Shown here in pieces: positions 50,649 through 60,425 of a stretch of 64,000 bases of DNA. The DNA is taken from assembly GCF_009909145.1 (NCBI RefSeq), contig NZ_JAAAPJ010000001.1, forward strand, positions 1,240,001-1,304,000, read 5' to 3'. The notes below the pieces were generated by a model, which did not search any database, was not told the DNA's origin, and saw only the letters and a list, made by a program, of their open reading frames with translations. Source of the DNA: Corallococcus silvisoli. Its GTDB lineage: Bacteria > Myxococcota > Myxococcia > Myxococcales > Myxococcaceae. Position numbers and translations under genes: made by a program. The first letter of the stretch is position 1; each line of letters opens with the position of its first letter.

Positions 50649-51500
50649 TCACTGGACGCGCTTGATGTACGCGTCCGGGGCGCAGGACCGCAGTTGCTTG
50701 AGCGCGGCGTCGGCGCCCTGGCGTGAGGTCAGGAAGCTGGCCACCACCCACTTGTCTCGGGTGAGCCGAGGGAAGTCGTTGGTGTCCACCGCGAGCAGCG
50801 TCGAGCCCTTGCATCCCGCTTCCAACCGCGCCTCCGCCGCGCGCGCTGCAAGCACCGAGTCCTCCGTGCGGAGGATGACGGCCCAGGCCTCGGCGGGCTT
50901 CTCCACCACCTTCTTGCGTCTGGCATCCCAACGCAGCTCGGAGAGGGACCAGAGGTCCGCTTGATCTCCGTCGCCGATGTCGAGCGCGCGAGAGAAGAGG
51001 AGCCGTCCGTCCTGCTCCTCCACGCCGGAGGAGGTGGGCCCCTGACCCTCGCTCCCTTCCCAGGCTCGGGTAACGCCCTCCGCGTCCGCGATGAACAGGC
51101 CATGCAGGCGGTGCACATGCTCGAAGCCGGCCGAGTGGGTGATGAGGAGCGCCGTCGGCCCTTCCCGGAGGTTCACGGCCCGGACTTGGAGGGACCAGGA
51201 GGTCGACTCCTCGCCGCCAGCCCAGTCCGACCCAGGCCCCGTGCCCTTCGTCACGTCGCACGTGAGCGTGTTGTACGGCGCGGACAGCGTCGCCGTGCGC
51301 TTCGCGTCGCCGCTGCGAACACGCAGCGCGCGCTGGTCCTTGACGCACGGTAGCGCCACGGCCTCGATGCGAGGGGCGCTCCCCGTCGACCCCAGCACCT
51401 GCTCCTGGGCGCGCCCCGGCGCGGCTCCGGCGAGCAGGGGGGCGGTGGCGACGAGGAATGCGGCCGAGTGTCGGCGCATGGACCTGGGGACATGGGGCAT
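50649..51500 (-). CDS. secreted hypothetical protein in two-component operon
   Basis: A 283-aa secreted protein with a signal peptide (AAFLVATAPLLAGAAPGRAQ). The mature part is mostly beta with pairs of cysteines (LPCVKDQ, LTCDVTK) and a C-terminal GxxSLK-type segment (ASFLTSRQGADAALKQLRSC) reminiscent of SPOR-like domains, which bind denuded peptidoglycan. Being the first gene of an operon with a response regulator and kinase suggests it is an accessory sensor or a target. Family not recognised; the SPOR resemblance is weak. Confidence 0.72.
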   Translation of the reverse strand: MPHVPRSMRRHSAAFLVATAPLLAGAAPGRAQEQVLGSTGSAPRIEAVALPCVKDQRALRVRSGDAKRTATLSAPYNTLTCDVTKGTGPGSDWAGGEESTSWSLQVRAVNLREGPTALLITHSAGFEHVHRLHGLFIADAEGVTRAWEGSEGQGPTSSGVEEQDGRLLFSRALDIGDGDQADLWSLSELRWDARRKKVVEKPAEAWAVILRTEDSVLAARAAEARLEAGCKGSTLLAVDTNDFPRLTRDKWVVASFLTSRQGADAALKQLRSCAPDAYIKRVQ

Positions 51501-51673
51501 GGACGTTCGAGCCTCGGAGAGAATCGCCTCACGGAGTCTGCACGGACTTCCCGCCTCGCAGAAGGGGGCCGGGCTGGCAGTGCCTGTCGCGTCCTTCCAG
51601 GAGTGGCAGCCGCTTCAGGGGACAGGTCGCGGCGACTTGAGTTCTGGGCGGGTCCAGGAGTAGCTGCGGGCCC

Positions 51674-52024
51674 ATGCCTGTCGACACCTTGTTCCTGCTC
51701 GCTCCCGACTTCGCGGACCCTGCATATCCAGGCACGCGCTTCTACTGCGAGCACTGTGCACAGATAGAAGGCGTGTTGAGCTACTACCCGCAGGTCGCGC
51801 GCGTGATGGAGGTTCGGCGCATTTCATGGCCGCGGCCTCGCGCGGCGGTCGTCGCGCTCGTGGGGGAAGACAACCAGTGGTTGCCGTTGGTGGTGCTCGG
51901 CGAGGGCTCGGACGACCACGGCTGTGCCTCGGGTGTCCATGAGGGCAGACGCTTCATCTCTGGCAAGGACGGCATCGCCCGTTGGTTCTCGGCCCGCTTC
52001 GGCATCGCCGTGCCACATCCTTGA
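51674..52024 (+). CDS. DUF3088 family protein
   Basis: A 116-aa protein matching DUF3088: N-terminal LFLLAPDFADPAYPGTRFYC with CEHC (two cysteines, CxxC-like spacing), then YYPQVARVMEVRRISWPRPR, VGEDNQWLPLVVLGEG and the C-terminal GIARWFSARFGIAVPHP. Fold is thioredoxin-like; the CxHC could be redox-active or metal-binding. Function unknown. It stands alone. Confidence 0.82.
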   Translation: MPVDTLFLLAPDFADPAYPGTRFYCEHCAQIEGVLSYYPQVARVMEVRRISWPRPRAAVVALVGEDNQWLPLVVLGEGSDDHGCASGVHEGRRFISGKDGIARWFSARFGIAVPHP

Positions 52025-52079
52025 GCGACGTGCGTCGCGCGGATGGACGTGCATCCCGCTTCGTTCATGTCACCGACGC

Positions 52080-52409
52080 TCATCCGCGCCGGGGCTGGAG
52101 GACGATGATGGCCATGCCCGCGATGGCCACGAGTGCGCCGACGAGGTCCCAGGCCGAGGGCCGCTCGCCCTCGACGAGCCACATCCAGACGAGCGCCACC
52201 GCGATGTACACCCCGCCGTACGCGGCGTAGGTGCGCGCGGCGCCGGCCGGATGCAGCGTCAGGAGCCACGCGAAGGCAGCCAGGCTCGCGGCCGCGGGGA
52301 GGAGCAGCAGCGCCGACTTGTTCTCACGCAGCCAGAGGTAGGGCAGGTAGCAGCCAAGTACTTCGGCCACTGCCGTGAGGACGAAGAGCCCGAAGGCGCG
52401 CAGCAGCAC
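52080..52409 (-). CDS. ynfA: YnfA-family inner-membrane protein
   Basis: A 109-aa protein with four membrane helices, the family's usual length: [60 protein letters not shown] and [19 protein letters not shown]. YnfA is an SMR-like small multidrug transporter family; activity against dyes has been reported for some members. The start is the GTG at 52409, which has GGGAGG upstream and gives the canonical VLLRAFGLF beginning. Divergent from the ADOP permease. Confidence 0.9.
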   Translation of the reverse strand: MLLRAFGLFVLTAVAEVLGCYLPYLWLRENKSALLLLPAAASLAAFAWLLTLHPAGAARTYAAYGGVYIAVALVWMWLVEGERPSAWDLVGALVAIAGMAIIVLQPRRG

Positions 52410-52749
52410 GGTGCGGTACCTCCCACGAGACCAGGGACGCGGCGGGTGTCCTGGTACTACAGGCGGGCTCTCAAGTCCGAGCGAAACCGCGCCTCGAGCG
52501 CGCCTCCGGGCGCCGAGTGTCACGGGCCTCCGTGGCGCGCGCCAGCACAGCACGTGGACGGAGTTCTCCGCTCCGCTCTTCCAAGGAGCACCGGCAGTGG
52601 TGTCGCGGTCGTCCCCTGAGCCGTGTCCCTTTACTGGCTGGCTGACCGGCGCTGCCTCCCAGTAGGGGTTCGTGGGGGAGCCGCAATCGCCGGTCGGCCT
52701 GGGCGTAGCCGCCCCGGAGGCCGCTGTCCGGCCTCGGGAGAAGTCCTGC
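52410..52749. other. 340-bp divergent intergenic region, no gene seen
   Basis: Between the ynfA and ADOP permease starts. All frames are short or have poor composition; I find no convincing promoter pair, RNA or repeat here. It presumably carries both promoters. A ribosome site (GGGAGAAG) for the permease is at its right end. Confidence 0.6.
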
Positions 52750-55209
52750 ATGGATACCGTTCTGGGTGGACTGCGTCAGAGCCTGCGCTCGTTGGGCCGC
52801 AGCCCCGGCTTCACGCTGGGATGCGTGCTGATGCTGGCGGTGGGGATCGGCGCGAGCACCGCGCTCTTCAGCGTGGTGGAAGGGGTGCTGCTGCGCCCGT
52901 TGCCCTATCCGCGCCCCGAGCGCCTCGTGGAACTCGCCCAGCGCGCGGCGGACGGCCATACGATGCGGTTCTCGGACCCCAACTTCGAGGATGTGCGGAC
53001 GCGCGCTCATACCGTCGCGGCGCTGGCCCAGGTATCGGGCACGGAGAGCGTCGTCGTCACGGGCGCCGACGAGCCGACCTTCGCCACACGGGTGCTCGCC
53101 TCGCGCGACTTCTTCTCCGCCTTCGCGGTGCGGCCCGTCCAGGGCCGCCTCTTCGGCGAGGAGGAGCAGCAGATGGAAGGGGAGCCCGTGGTGGTGGTGA
53201 GCCACGCCTTCTGGAAGCGCAACCTGGGTGCGCGGCCGCTGCCCCTGTCGAATACCCTCACCTTCGAGGGACGCGCCTACACCGTGGTGGGGGTGATGCC
53301 CGAGTCCTTCGACCATCCGGCGGGCACGCAGCTGTGGATCCCTCGCGAGCTGGAGGCCCGGCTGCCCAGCCGCTCCGCGCACAACTGGCGGGTGGTGGGG
53401 AGGCTGTCGGACGGCGTTGACCTCCAGGCCGCGCGAGTGGAGCTCACACACATCGCTCGCGAGCTGGCGGCCCAGTACGGCCAGGAGACGCCGATGCGCG
53501 ACATCGCCGTGGAGCCGTTGCAAGAGAGCCTGGTGGGGCGCGTGCGTCCCACGCTGTACCTGCTGTCGGGCGCCGCGGCCTTCCTGCTGCTGGTGGCTGG
53601 CGCCAACGTCACGAACCTGCTGCTCGCTCGTGCGGCCACCCGTGCCCGGGAGCTCGCCATCCACGTGGCCCTGGGGGCGGGGCCCGGCGCGTTGATCCGG
53701 CGGTTCCTCATGGAGTCGCTGCTGCTGTCATTGGCGGGAGGCGCACTGGGGGCCGTGCTGGCCGCCTGGGGCGTGCGCGCCCTGCTCGCGGCCGAGCCGG
53801 GCCACCTGCCACGGATCAACGAGGTGGAGGTGAACGCCACGGTGCTCCTCTTCACCCTCGGGCTCTCGCTGGTGCTCGCGCTGGGGCTGGGGTTGGTGAC
53901 GGCGCTGCGCGCGGCGCGGCAATCTCCAGGGGCCGCGCTGGCGGGCGCCGGGCGCACGCTCAGCGGAGGAGGGGGCGCCGAGCGGACGCGCCGGGCCCTC
54001 GTCGTGGGACAGCTCGCGCTCGCGTTGATCCTCCTGGTGGGCGCGGCGCTGCTCGGGCGCAGCCTGATGGGGCTGCTCTCGCTGGACCCGGGGTACCGCA
54101 CCGAGGATGTCGCGGTGCTCAGCCTCGTGCTCCCGCCAGCCAAGGAGGAGGCGCAGGGGCGGCGCAACGTGCAACAGCAGGAGCACCTGCTCTCGCGACT
54201 GGCGGCGCTGCCCGGCGTGCGCGCGGTGGGCGCCGTGAGCAACTTCCCGCTCGAAGGAAGCGCGGCGGGGGATGGCACCTTCATCGTCCTCAACCGCTCG
54301 GACGAGGTGCGGGACTTCGAGGACTTCGGGCGGCTGGCGCGCGAGCGCGAGCGCACCGGCTCCGCCGAGTACCGCGTGGCGAGTGAGGGCTACTTCGCCG
54401 CGCTCGGCATCCCGCTCGTGCGCGGGCGCCTGTTCGATGCCCGTGACACCCTCGACGCGCCTCACGTGGCCGTCATCAGTGAGTCGCTGGCGAAGGCCCG
54501 CTGGCCCCACGAGGATCCGCTGGGCAAGCTCATCCAGTTCGGCAACATGGACGGAGACTTGCGCCCCTTCACCATCGTTGGCGTGGTGGGGGACGTGCGG
54601 GAGCAAGGGCTGGATGACGCGCCCAGTCCCATGTTCTATGGCTGCTCCCGGCAGCGTCTGCGGCTCTCCTCCCACTTCCACGTCGCCGTGCATGGTCCGA
54701 TGGGCTCCGCGGCCCTGGTCGCCGCGGCGAGGCCGGTGCTGCGAGAGCTTGCCCCGGAGCTGCCCTCGCGCCTGTCCACGGTGGAGGGGCTGCTCGCGGG
54801 GTCGCTCGCGCCCAGGCGCTTCAGCCTGCTGCTGCTGGGCGCCTTCGGTGCGGTGGCGCTGCTGCTGTCGGTGGCGGGGCTCGCGGCCGTCGTGTCCTAC
54901 GCGGTGGCGCAGCGCACACGGGAGTTCGGTATCCGCTTCGCGCTGGGCGCGACGGCGGAGGACGTGCTGGGGTTGGTGCTCCAGCAGGCCGCGCGGCTCG
55001 CGGGGCTGGGAATCGTGCTCGGCGTGTTGGGGGCCGTGGGGCTCAGCCAGGTGCTCGCGGGGCTCGTGTATGGCGTCAGCACCACGGACCCGCTCGTCTT
55101 CGTCGCGGTGGCGCTCCTCCTGCTCGGCGTGGCGCTGCTCGCGAGCTGGCTGCCGGCCCGGCGCGCCTCGCGCGTGGACCCGAACACGGTGCTTCGCTCG
55201 GGTGCCTGA
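52750..55209 (+). CDS. ADOP-type (FtsX-like) orphan ABC permease
   Basis: An 819-aa inner-membrane protein. It starts with an N-terminal helix ([20 protein letters not shown]), a MacB-type periplasmic core with [18 protein letters not shown], the first FtsX permease domain (about 290-430), a second periplasmic core, and the second FtsX permease ([34 protein letters not shown]). The duplicated PCD-FtsX layout is that of the acidobacterial duplicated orphan permease family. No ATPase gene is adjacent, so the partner, if any, is encoded elsewhere. Typical roles are mechanotransmission of lipoprotein export or drug resistance; here unknown. Confidence 0.88.
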   Translation: MDTVLGGLRQSLRSLGRSPGFTLGCVLMLAVGIGASTALFSVVEGVLLRPLPYPRPERLVELAQRAADGHTMRFSDPNFEDVRTRAHTVAALAQVSGTESVVVTGADEPTFATRVLASRDFFSAFAVRPVQGRLFGEEEQQMEGEPVVVVSHAFWKRNLGARPLPLSNTLTFEGRAYTVVGVMPESFDHPAGTQLWIPRELEARLPSRSAHNWRVVGRLSDGVDLQAARVELTHIARELAAQYGQETPMRDIAVEPLQESLVGRVRPTLYLLSGAAAFLLLVAGANVTNLLLARAATRARELAIHVALGAGPGALIRRFLMESLLLSLAGGALGAVLAAWGVRALLAAEPGHLPRINEVEVNATVLLFTLGLSLVLALGLGLVTALRAARQSPGAALAGAGRTLSGGGGAERTRRALVVGQLALALILLVGAALLGRSLMGLLSLDPGYRTEDVAVLSLVLPPAKEEAQGRRNVQQQEHLLSRLAALPGVRAVGAVSNFPLEGSAAGDGTFIVLNRSDEVRDFEDFGRLARERERTGSAEYRVASEGYFAALGIPLVRGRLFDARDTLDAPHVAVISESLAKARWPHEDPLGKLIQFGNMDGDLRPFTIVGVVGDVREQGLDDAPSPMFYGCSRQRLRLSSHFHVAVHGPMGSAALVAAARPVLRELAPELPSRLSTVEGLLAGSLAPRRFSLLLLGAFGAVALLLSVAGLAAVVSYAVAQRTREFGIRFALGATAEDVLGLVLQQAARLAGLGIVLGVLGAVGLSQVLAGLVYGVSTTDPLVFVAVALLLLGVALLASWLPARRASRVDPNTVLRSGA

Positions 55210-55236
55210 AAGGCGGGCGCCACGGGTGCGCTCAGG

Positions 55237-56412
55237 TCAGGGGGCGGGCCTGCAGTCGATGCCGGCCTTCACGGCGGCCCGGAGCAGGTCGTTCGCTCCC
55301 GTGCCCATTCGTGTCGCATCCATCCCCGCGACGGCGACACCGAGGTCGAGGTCTGGGCACACCATCGCCGCCACACCCCAGAAGCCCTCGTGCAGCCAGC
55401 AAGGGCTTCCATCGGCGCGCTCCAGCCGGAAGATGCCCATGCCCCCGCCGTCCTCGGTGTTCGTGGAGGGGACCCGCGACATCGTGTCGAGCGTGGAGGC
55501 CCGGGTGAACACCTCTCCGGAGAACAAGGCCTGGAACCAGCGGGCCAGGTCCGTCGTGTTGGACACCAGCCCTCCACCGCCAAAGAGGTCGGCCGTGGCG
55601 TCGATGCGGGTGAGCGGAAGTCCGTCATAGGCCTGCGGTGCCAGGACGACAGGGTTCGCGGGGGGCGGCTCCAGCTTTTCGAGCCATGTGGCCTGGAGCC
55701 CCAGCCGCTCGAAGCCGAGCTGGCTCCGGTAGGCCTGAGCGAGTCCCCAACCGGTCCTCGCTTCCAGCACGGCCCCCAGCAACAGGTAGCCCGTGTCCGA
55801 GTACGCGTAGCGCTCGCCCGGTGCGCCCACGGGCGCGCCATGCTCCAGCGCGAAGCGGACCTGCTCCTCGCGGGTCCAGACGTGCTCCGGTGCATCGAGG
55901 ACCGTCGTGAGGTAGTCCTCGCTCTGGGCGTAGTCGAACAGGCCGCTGGTGTGGGTGAGGAGCTGCGCCATCGTCATCCGCTCGGGCGCATAGCCTCCTG
56001 CGTGCAGCAGCTCCGGATAGGGCGCGGGGACCACCGCCGCCACGGTGTCATCGAGGGACAGCTTGTCGTCCTCCACCAGCCGCAGGATGGCCGCGGCCAT
56101 GTATGTCTTGGTCACGCTGGCGATCCGGAACGGGGCCCTTGGGTCGAGCGACTCCATGCCGGGAGCCTGTACCGCGCCTGAGAACTCGAGCCCCGCGGAT
56201 GGGATGCGCACGCTCATCAGCCAGCCGGCGTTGCCGGGGTGTGCTTCCTGGACCTCCTGCAGCGTCTGCTGGAGCGACTGTCGCACGGCGGCGGCGTCAC
56301 AGGTGGGGACGTCAGGGGCATCCGACCGGCAGGCCAGCGAGCCGAGGAGGAGACAACTCGTGACGGCGAGCGCGCTGCATGCCGCGTATGTTGGGGACCT
56401 GCGTGACGCCAT
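55237..56412 (-). CDS. class C beta-lactamase-like serine hydrolase, smaller type
   Basis: A 391-aa lipoprotein (LLGSLACRS, Cys28) of the serine beta-lactamase/D-Ala-D-Ala carboxypeptidase-like class: SVTK (Ser99, Lys102), YSDTGYLLLG as the YxN-type motif with Asp replacing Asn, and HEGFWG as the HxG-type motif near the C-terminus. It lacks the extra lipocalin-like domain of the larger relative at 46503-48290. Cys residues at the very end suggest disulfides. ATG 56412 has GGAG; a GTG at 56439 is in frame. Divergent from an AraC gene 72 bp away. Confidence 0.87.
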   Translation of the reverse strand: MASRRSPTYAACSALAVTSCLLLGSLACRSDAPDVPTCDAAAVRQSLQQTLQEVQEAHPGNAGWLMSVRIPSAGLEFSGAVQAPGMESLDPRAPFRIASVTKTYMAAAILRLVEDDKLSLDDTVAAVVPAPYPELLHAGGYAPERMTMAQLLTHTSGLFDYAQSEDYLTTVLDAPEHVWTREEQVRFALEHGAPVGAPGERYAYSDTGYLLLGAVLEARTGWGLAQAYRSQLGFERLGLQATWLEKLEPPPANPVVLAPQAYDGLPLTRIDATADLFGGGGLVSNTTDLARWFQALFSGEVFTRASTLDTMSRVPSTNTEDGGGMGIFRLERADGSPCWLHEGFWGVAAMVCPDLDLGVAVAGMDATRMGTGANDLLRAAVKAGIDCRPAP

Positions 56413-56484
56413 GGAGACTCCGGGATGTGGAGCCTCCACTGTGTCGTGGCCAGGGCCGGCGGCGCTTGAACGCTCTTCGGAAGA

Positions 56485-57213
56485 ATGAACCTCCTACCTC
56501 TCTTCGTCCTCGCCCCGGAAGCCGGCATCTTCGTCCTGCGGTCCAACGACGCTCACTCCGCGCCCCACCGTCAGTGGGGCACCGCGATTCTCTTCGGACT
56601 GGAGGGCGCGGTGACGGTGCGGCACGCCTCGGGCAGCGCGCGAGGCCGCATCGTGGTGGTGCCTGGGGATGTCCCGCACGTGACGTCGTCCCGGGGACCG
56701 CTGGCCAGCGTGGTGCTGGACGCGGACCACCATCGCGCCACGTTCCGAGCGCTGGCGCGGCGCCTGCCCTTCGCCCTGGAGTCCTCCAGCGCCCTGGCTC
56801 AAATGGTGGCGGTGGTGGCGCGCGGGAAGGGAGCGGTCGCGCGCGGCGCCGAGCAGGCCGTGGCGGGCCTGCTTCCCATGGGCTCGGCCCCGGTGGGGGA
56901 TGGCCGCATCGCGCGCCTGCTCGACATGCTGGAAGGGGAGGAGGAGCACCCCCTCCCGGTGCACGCGGCCCGCCTGAAGCTGTCCACGGGACATGTCTCG
57001 ACCCTGTTCCATGCCAGGGTGGGAATCCCCCTGCGGCGCTGGTTGCTGTGGCGTCGCCTCTTGCGCTCACTGCCCCTGCTGCGCGCGGGCGGCCTCGCGG
57101 AGACGGCCGCGGCCTCGGGCTTCTCGGACCAGGCACACCTGACTCGGACCTGTGTCCGCTTCGCGGGCTACACGCCCCGGCAACTGGCGAACGCGCTCGC
57201 CTCGCACGGATGA
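56485..57213 (+). CDS. AraC-family regulator
   Basis: A 242-aa regulator. The N-terminal ~140 residues form a cupin-like effector domain (HRQWGTAILFGLEGAVTVRH and GRIVVVPGDVPHVTS); the C-terminal HTH pair is VHAARLKLSTGHVSTLFHAR and ASGFSDQAHLTRTCVRFAGY. Divergent from the serine hydrolase, with only 72 bp between starts, so likely controls it. Ligand unknown. Confidence 0.88.
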   Translation: MNLLPLFVLAPEAGIFVLRSNDAHSAPHRQWGTAILFGLEGAVTVRHASGSARGRIVVVPGDVPHVTSSRGPLASVVLDADHHRATFRALARRLPFALESSSALAQMVAVVARGKGAVARGAEQAVAGLLPMGSAPVGDGRIARLLDMLEGEEEHPLPVHAARLKLSTGHVSTLFHARVGIPLRRWLLWRRLLRSLPLLRAGGLAETAAASGFSDQAHLTRTCVRFAGYTPRQLANALASHG

Positions 57214-57388
57214 GCTGTCGTGCTCATGACGCAGCGGCCGGATGCGGAGCCAGCACCGAGGGGTTCCAGTTTGAAGCCGTGGTCCTATGTACAATCGTTG
57301 ACGTGGCTGGATACGCTCCGCTCTCGCGGGCAGGTCGACTCTCTTTGAGCGTGCAGTGGCTGCGCACCGCGCACCCAGGAGCGACGCC

Positions 57389-58759
57389 TTGTTCCATGAG
57401 TCCCGACGACTTTTGACGACTGTCATTGGTGCGGCCCTGCTGTGGAGCCTTCCCCTCTCATCGTGGGGGCAGGCCCCCTCCGCGGAGAAGCCCACGCGCA
57501 TCGCCTTGCGCGCCGCGAGGCTCTTCGATGGCAAGAGTGACCGAGTCCTGCCGGATGCGGTCGTGCTCATCGAAGGCTCGAGCATCCAGGCAGTGGGCAC
57601 CGGCCTCGCCATCCCCGCGGGGACACGGGTCGTGGACCTGGGGGATGTCACCCTGCTTCCGGGGCTGATCGACGCGCATTCGCACCTGCTGATGGAGGAC
57701 GACACGGAGAACGGAGGTGACGGCGTGTTCAGCACCCTCCTCCAGCGCAGCACCGCCGAGCGCGCGCTCCTGGGCGCGAAGCTGGGCCGTGAGATGCTCG
57801 AGGCGGGGGTCACCACGGTGCGCGACGTCGGCAACTCCGGGGTCAACGGGGACGTGGCGCTGCGCAACGCCATCCAGCGCGGCTGGGTGCCAGGCCCACG
57901 CATCTCCGCCTGCACCCGCGCGCTCGCTCCACATGGCGGGCAGTTCCCCACGTTCCAGCTCGCGGCTCAGCCCCTCATCGAACAGGAGTACGTCACCATC
58001 TCCGGCGCGGAGGAGGCCCGGCGCGCCGTGCGGCAGGCCATTGCCGACGGCGCGGATTGCATCAAGGTCATCGTCGACAACGGGCACAACCTCCTCTCGT
58101 TGGAGGAGCTGAAGGTCATTGCCGAGGAGGCCCACCGCCAGAAGCGGCCGGTGGCGGCGCACACCACCCTCGACGAGAGCATCCGCATCGCGGTCCAGGC
58201 GGGCGTCGACTCCATCGAGCATGGGTATTCCCTCCCCGACGACGTGGTGGCGCCCATGGTCCGCAAGCGCATCTTCCTGGTCCCCACCGACGGCCCGTTG
58301 GAGGTGTGCGACTCCTTCGATGAGAAGGTGGGCAACGTGGAGCGCCAGCGCAAGATGAAGGAGCGCTGCCGGAGGAACATCACCAAGGCCCAGGACCGCC
58401 TCCGCCGCGCGGTGGCCGCTGGCGTTCGGATTGCCGCGGGCTCGGACATGTACATCGTGCTGCGCGGGCTGACCCGAGGGCAGGCCAGCGTGCGGTGGTT
58501 CATCGCCTATGCGGAGGCGGGCCTCAAGCCCGTGGAGATCCTGCGCGCCGCGACAGTGAACGCGGCGGAGCTGCTGCGCATGCAGGACCGGGTTGGCTCG
58601 CTCGAGCCGAACAAGCTCGCGGATCTTCTCGCGGTGGAGGGTGACCCGCTGAAGGACATCCGCGCGCTGAAGCAGGTGCGGTTCGTGATGAAGGACGGAC
58701 AGGTGGTCCTGGACGCACGGGCTCAGCCGAAGCGGGTGGATGAAGCGGTCCGTTTCTGA
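57389..58759 (+). CDS. secreted amidohydrolase (imidazolonepropionase/prolidase-like)
   Basis: A 456-aa secreted amidohydrolase. Signal peptide (TTVIGAALLWSLPLSSWGQA), then the TIM-barrel with metal motif DAHSHL (His97, His99), CIKVIVD with a candidate carboxylated Lys, VAAHTTLDES, SIEHGYSL and AAGSDMY, giving the usual six metal ligands. It belongs to the imidazolonepropionase-like/Xaa-Pro-dipeptidase group. The start is a TTG at 57389 with AGGAG seven bases upstream; the frame before it reads MAAHRAPRSDA. Probably acts on small amide-containing compounds outside the cytoplasm; exact substrate unknown. Confidence 0.87.
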   Translation: MFHESRRLLTTVIGAALLWSLPLSSWGQAPSAEKPTRIALRAARLFDGKSDRVLPDAVVLIEGSSIQAVGTGLAIPAGTRVVDLGDVTLLPGLIDAHSHLLMEDDTENGGDGVFSTLLQRSTAERALLGAKLGREMLEAGVTTVRDVGNSGVNGDVALRNAIQRGWVPGPRISACTRALAPHGGQFPTFQLAAQPLIEQEYVTISGAEEARRAVRQAIADGADCIKVIVDNGHNLLSLEELKVIAEEAHRQKRPVAAHTTLDESIRIAVQAGVDSIEHGYSLPDDVVAPMVRKRIFLVPTDGPLEVCDSFDEKVGNVERQRKMKERCRRNITKAQDRLRRAVAAGVRIAAGSDMYIVLRGLTRGQASVRWFIAYAEAGLKPVEILRAATVNAAELLRMQDRVGSLEPNKLADLLAVEGDPLKDIRALKQVRFVMKDGQVVLDARAQPKRVDEAVRF

Positions 58760-58796
58760 GCACCGCGCCCTCGGAACCGCGACGCCAGGGCCGCAG

Positions 58797-59711
58797 TCAG
58801 GTCGGCTCGCGACGCTGGCGTGCCCAGGTCTCGAAGCTCATGGGCGAAAGACCGTAGGAACGCGCGAGCTCTGGCCGCGCCAGGACCGGGGCGACGTTCA
58901 TGTACGTCAGGCCACTCGCCACGCCGGGATGCAGGCCGGCCGCGACGGCCTCCTCGACCGTGCCGGACTGGACCGTGTACTCCTTGCCGTCGAGACGCGA
59001 GAGGATCTCGGCGATCCGAGGGAGCGTGAGCAGGTCACCCGCGAGCTGCAGCGTCACGCCGTTGAACTTCTCGGGATCGTTGATCGCCGCCGCGGCGGCC
59101 TTGCCAATGTCCTCCGGCGCGATCAGCGGGATGGGCCGGTCGGTCCTGATCACGGTGATCAACCGGCGCCCGTCGACGAAGCCGGAGGGCTCCAACATCG
59201 GATGATCCATGAAGGTGGAGGGCAGGATGAGGGTCCAGCGCTTGAAGCCCGCGTGGCGTACGAGATCGCAGGTCGCGAGCTTGTTCTCCCAGTACTCCTC
59301 GTGCGACTTCCAGCGGCCCTCCGCCCACCCTTCGACGTTGCGGTGGTCACCGACGCCGGACGTCGCGGTGTGCACGAACGTCCCGATGCCCTCGGCAAGC
59401 GCGGCCTCGACGAGGTTCCTCCCTTGCTGTCGCTCCTTGCTGAAGTCGACACCGGTCGCGGTGAGGGTCGGTGACTGCATCGAGAAGACCGCCCGCGCCC
59501 CGGCGCAGGCGGCGCGCAACGACGCCGGATCGTCGAGGTCCCCGACGACCACCTCGGCGCCAGCCGCCGCGAGGGCCTTGGCGGTGGGCGCCTCCGGATT
59601 GCGCACCATCACGCGCACCGACGAGCTGCCTTCGGCCAGCAGCGCCCGGGCGGTGGCGCCGCCCTGGCGCCCCGTGGCCGCGGTCACGAGAACGGAATCA
59701 GTGCTGCCCAT
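58797..59711 (-). CDS. NmrA-like NAD(P)-binding protein
   Basis: A 304-aa protein of the NmrA/atypical SDR class. The glycine motif VTAATGRQGGATARALLAEG is at 8-27 and GAEVVVGDLDDPASLRAACA follows, as in NmrA-type NAD(P)H sensors and NAD(P)H:quinone oxidoreductase-like proteins. Later GFKRWTLILPSTFMDHP and LIAPEDIGKAAAAAI. The catalytic Tyr-Lys of classical SDRs is not obvious. The promoter has perfect TTGACA and the divergent TetR gene lies 105 bp away, a standard regulatory pair. Confidence 0.87.
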   Translation of the reverse strand: MGSTDSVLVTAATGRQGGATARALLAEGSSSVRVMVRNPEAPTAKALAAAGAEVVVGDLDDPASLRAACAGARAVFSMQSPTLTATGVDFSKERQQGRNLVEAALAEGIGTFVHTATSGVGDHRNVEGWAEGRWKSHEEYWENKLATCDLVRHAGFKRWTLILPSTFMDHPMLEPSGFVDGRRLITVIRTDRPIPLIAPEDIGKAAAAAINDPEKFNGVTLQLAGDLLTLPRIAEILSRLDGKEYTVQSGTVEEAVAAGLHPGVASGLTYMNVAPVLARPELARSYGLSPMSFETWARQRREPT

Positions 59712-59729
59712 GGGCCGCTCCTCTTTTAA

Positions 59730-59788
59730 GTGGGGGACCCCACCGTTTAATTTCGTGGTTGAATATGGGGGGGGGCCCCGTTTGTCAA
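59730..59788 (-). promoter_or_regulatory. NmrA promoter with palindromic operator
   Basis: Minus strand: TTGACA at 59783-59788 and TATTCA at 59760-59765, spaced 17 bp. Downstream of it lies the exact palindrome GTGGGG-GA-CCCCAC at 59730-59743, in the leader between promoter and start codon. A divergent tetR-type gene begins at 59817, so its product probably binds here. The run of nine G at 59767-59775 is in the spacer. Confidence 0.55.
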
Positions 59789-59816
59789 GGAAGGTCCCCA
59801 TGAGGAGACGAGCGCC

Positions 59817-60368
59817 GTGAGTCATGTGAAGCCGTTGCGCGCGGACGGGCGACGCAACCGGGAGCGGATTGTCGCCGCCGCCGCGGAGCTGGTCGGAAGG
59901 GATGGCGCGCAGGCGTCGCTCGAAGAGATCGCGCGGCGGGCGGGGATCGGCTCGGCGACCCTGCACCGGCACTTCCCGTCGCGGCAGGCGCTGTTGGAGG
60001 CGGTCTTCCGCGATGGCGTCGCGCAGCTCTGTGCGCGGGCCGCCGCGCAAACGGGTGAGGATCCCGCCGCCGAGCTGGTGACCTGGCTCGAGGAGGTGAC
60101 GGTCTACACCGCGACCAACCGCGGGCTTGCCGCCGCGCTGTTGGCTGGCCCGGATGGGCTCACACCCGAGGAGCTCTGCTGCACCGACATGCTGCTCGAC
60201 GTGTTGAAGGGGCTGGTGACACGGGCGTCATCGGTGGGCGCGATCCACTCCGGCGCCACGACGGAGGATCTGATGATGCTGGCGAACGCGATCGCCATCG
60301 CCAACGAAGACGATCCGCTCACCGCGCGCCGGGTGCTGCGCCTCGCGCTCGCCGGCATCCGGTCGTGA
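59817..60368 (+). CDS. TetR-family regulator
   Basis: A 183-aa TetR repressor. The HTH is at about 15-60 (NRERIVAAAAELVGRDGAQA, then LEEIARRAGIGSATLHRHFP), followed by helical effector region (WLEEVTVYTATNRGLAAALL, MLLDVLKGLVTRASS). GTG 59817 preceded by GAGGAG. Divergent from the NmrA-like gene, whose promoter contains a palindrome, so it likely represses that gene. Inducer unknown. Confidence 0.9.
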   Translation: MSHVKPLRADGRRNRERIVAAAAELVGRDGAQASLEEIARRAGIGSATLHRHFPSRQALLEAVFRDGVAQLCARAAAQTGEDPAAELVTWLEEVTVYTATNRGLAAALLAGPDGLTPEELCCTDMLLDVLKGLVTRASSVGAIHSGATTEDLMMLANAIAIANEDDPLTARRVLRLALAGIRS

Positions 60369-60392
60369 ACGCCATGGGAGCACCTCCTCCCG

Positions 60393-60418
60393 CCCCCGCT
60401 GCGGCTCGGCGACGGGGG
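60393..60418. terminator. hairpin between convergent tetR and araC genes
   Basis: CCCCCG (60393-60398) and CGGGGG (60413-60418) flank a 14-nt loop between two convergent genes ending at 60368 and 60426. Short stem, low certainty. Confidence 0.35.
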
Positions 60419-60425
60419 AGGCCGC

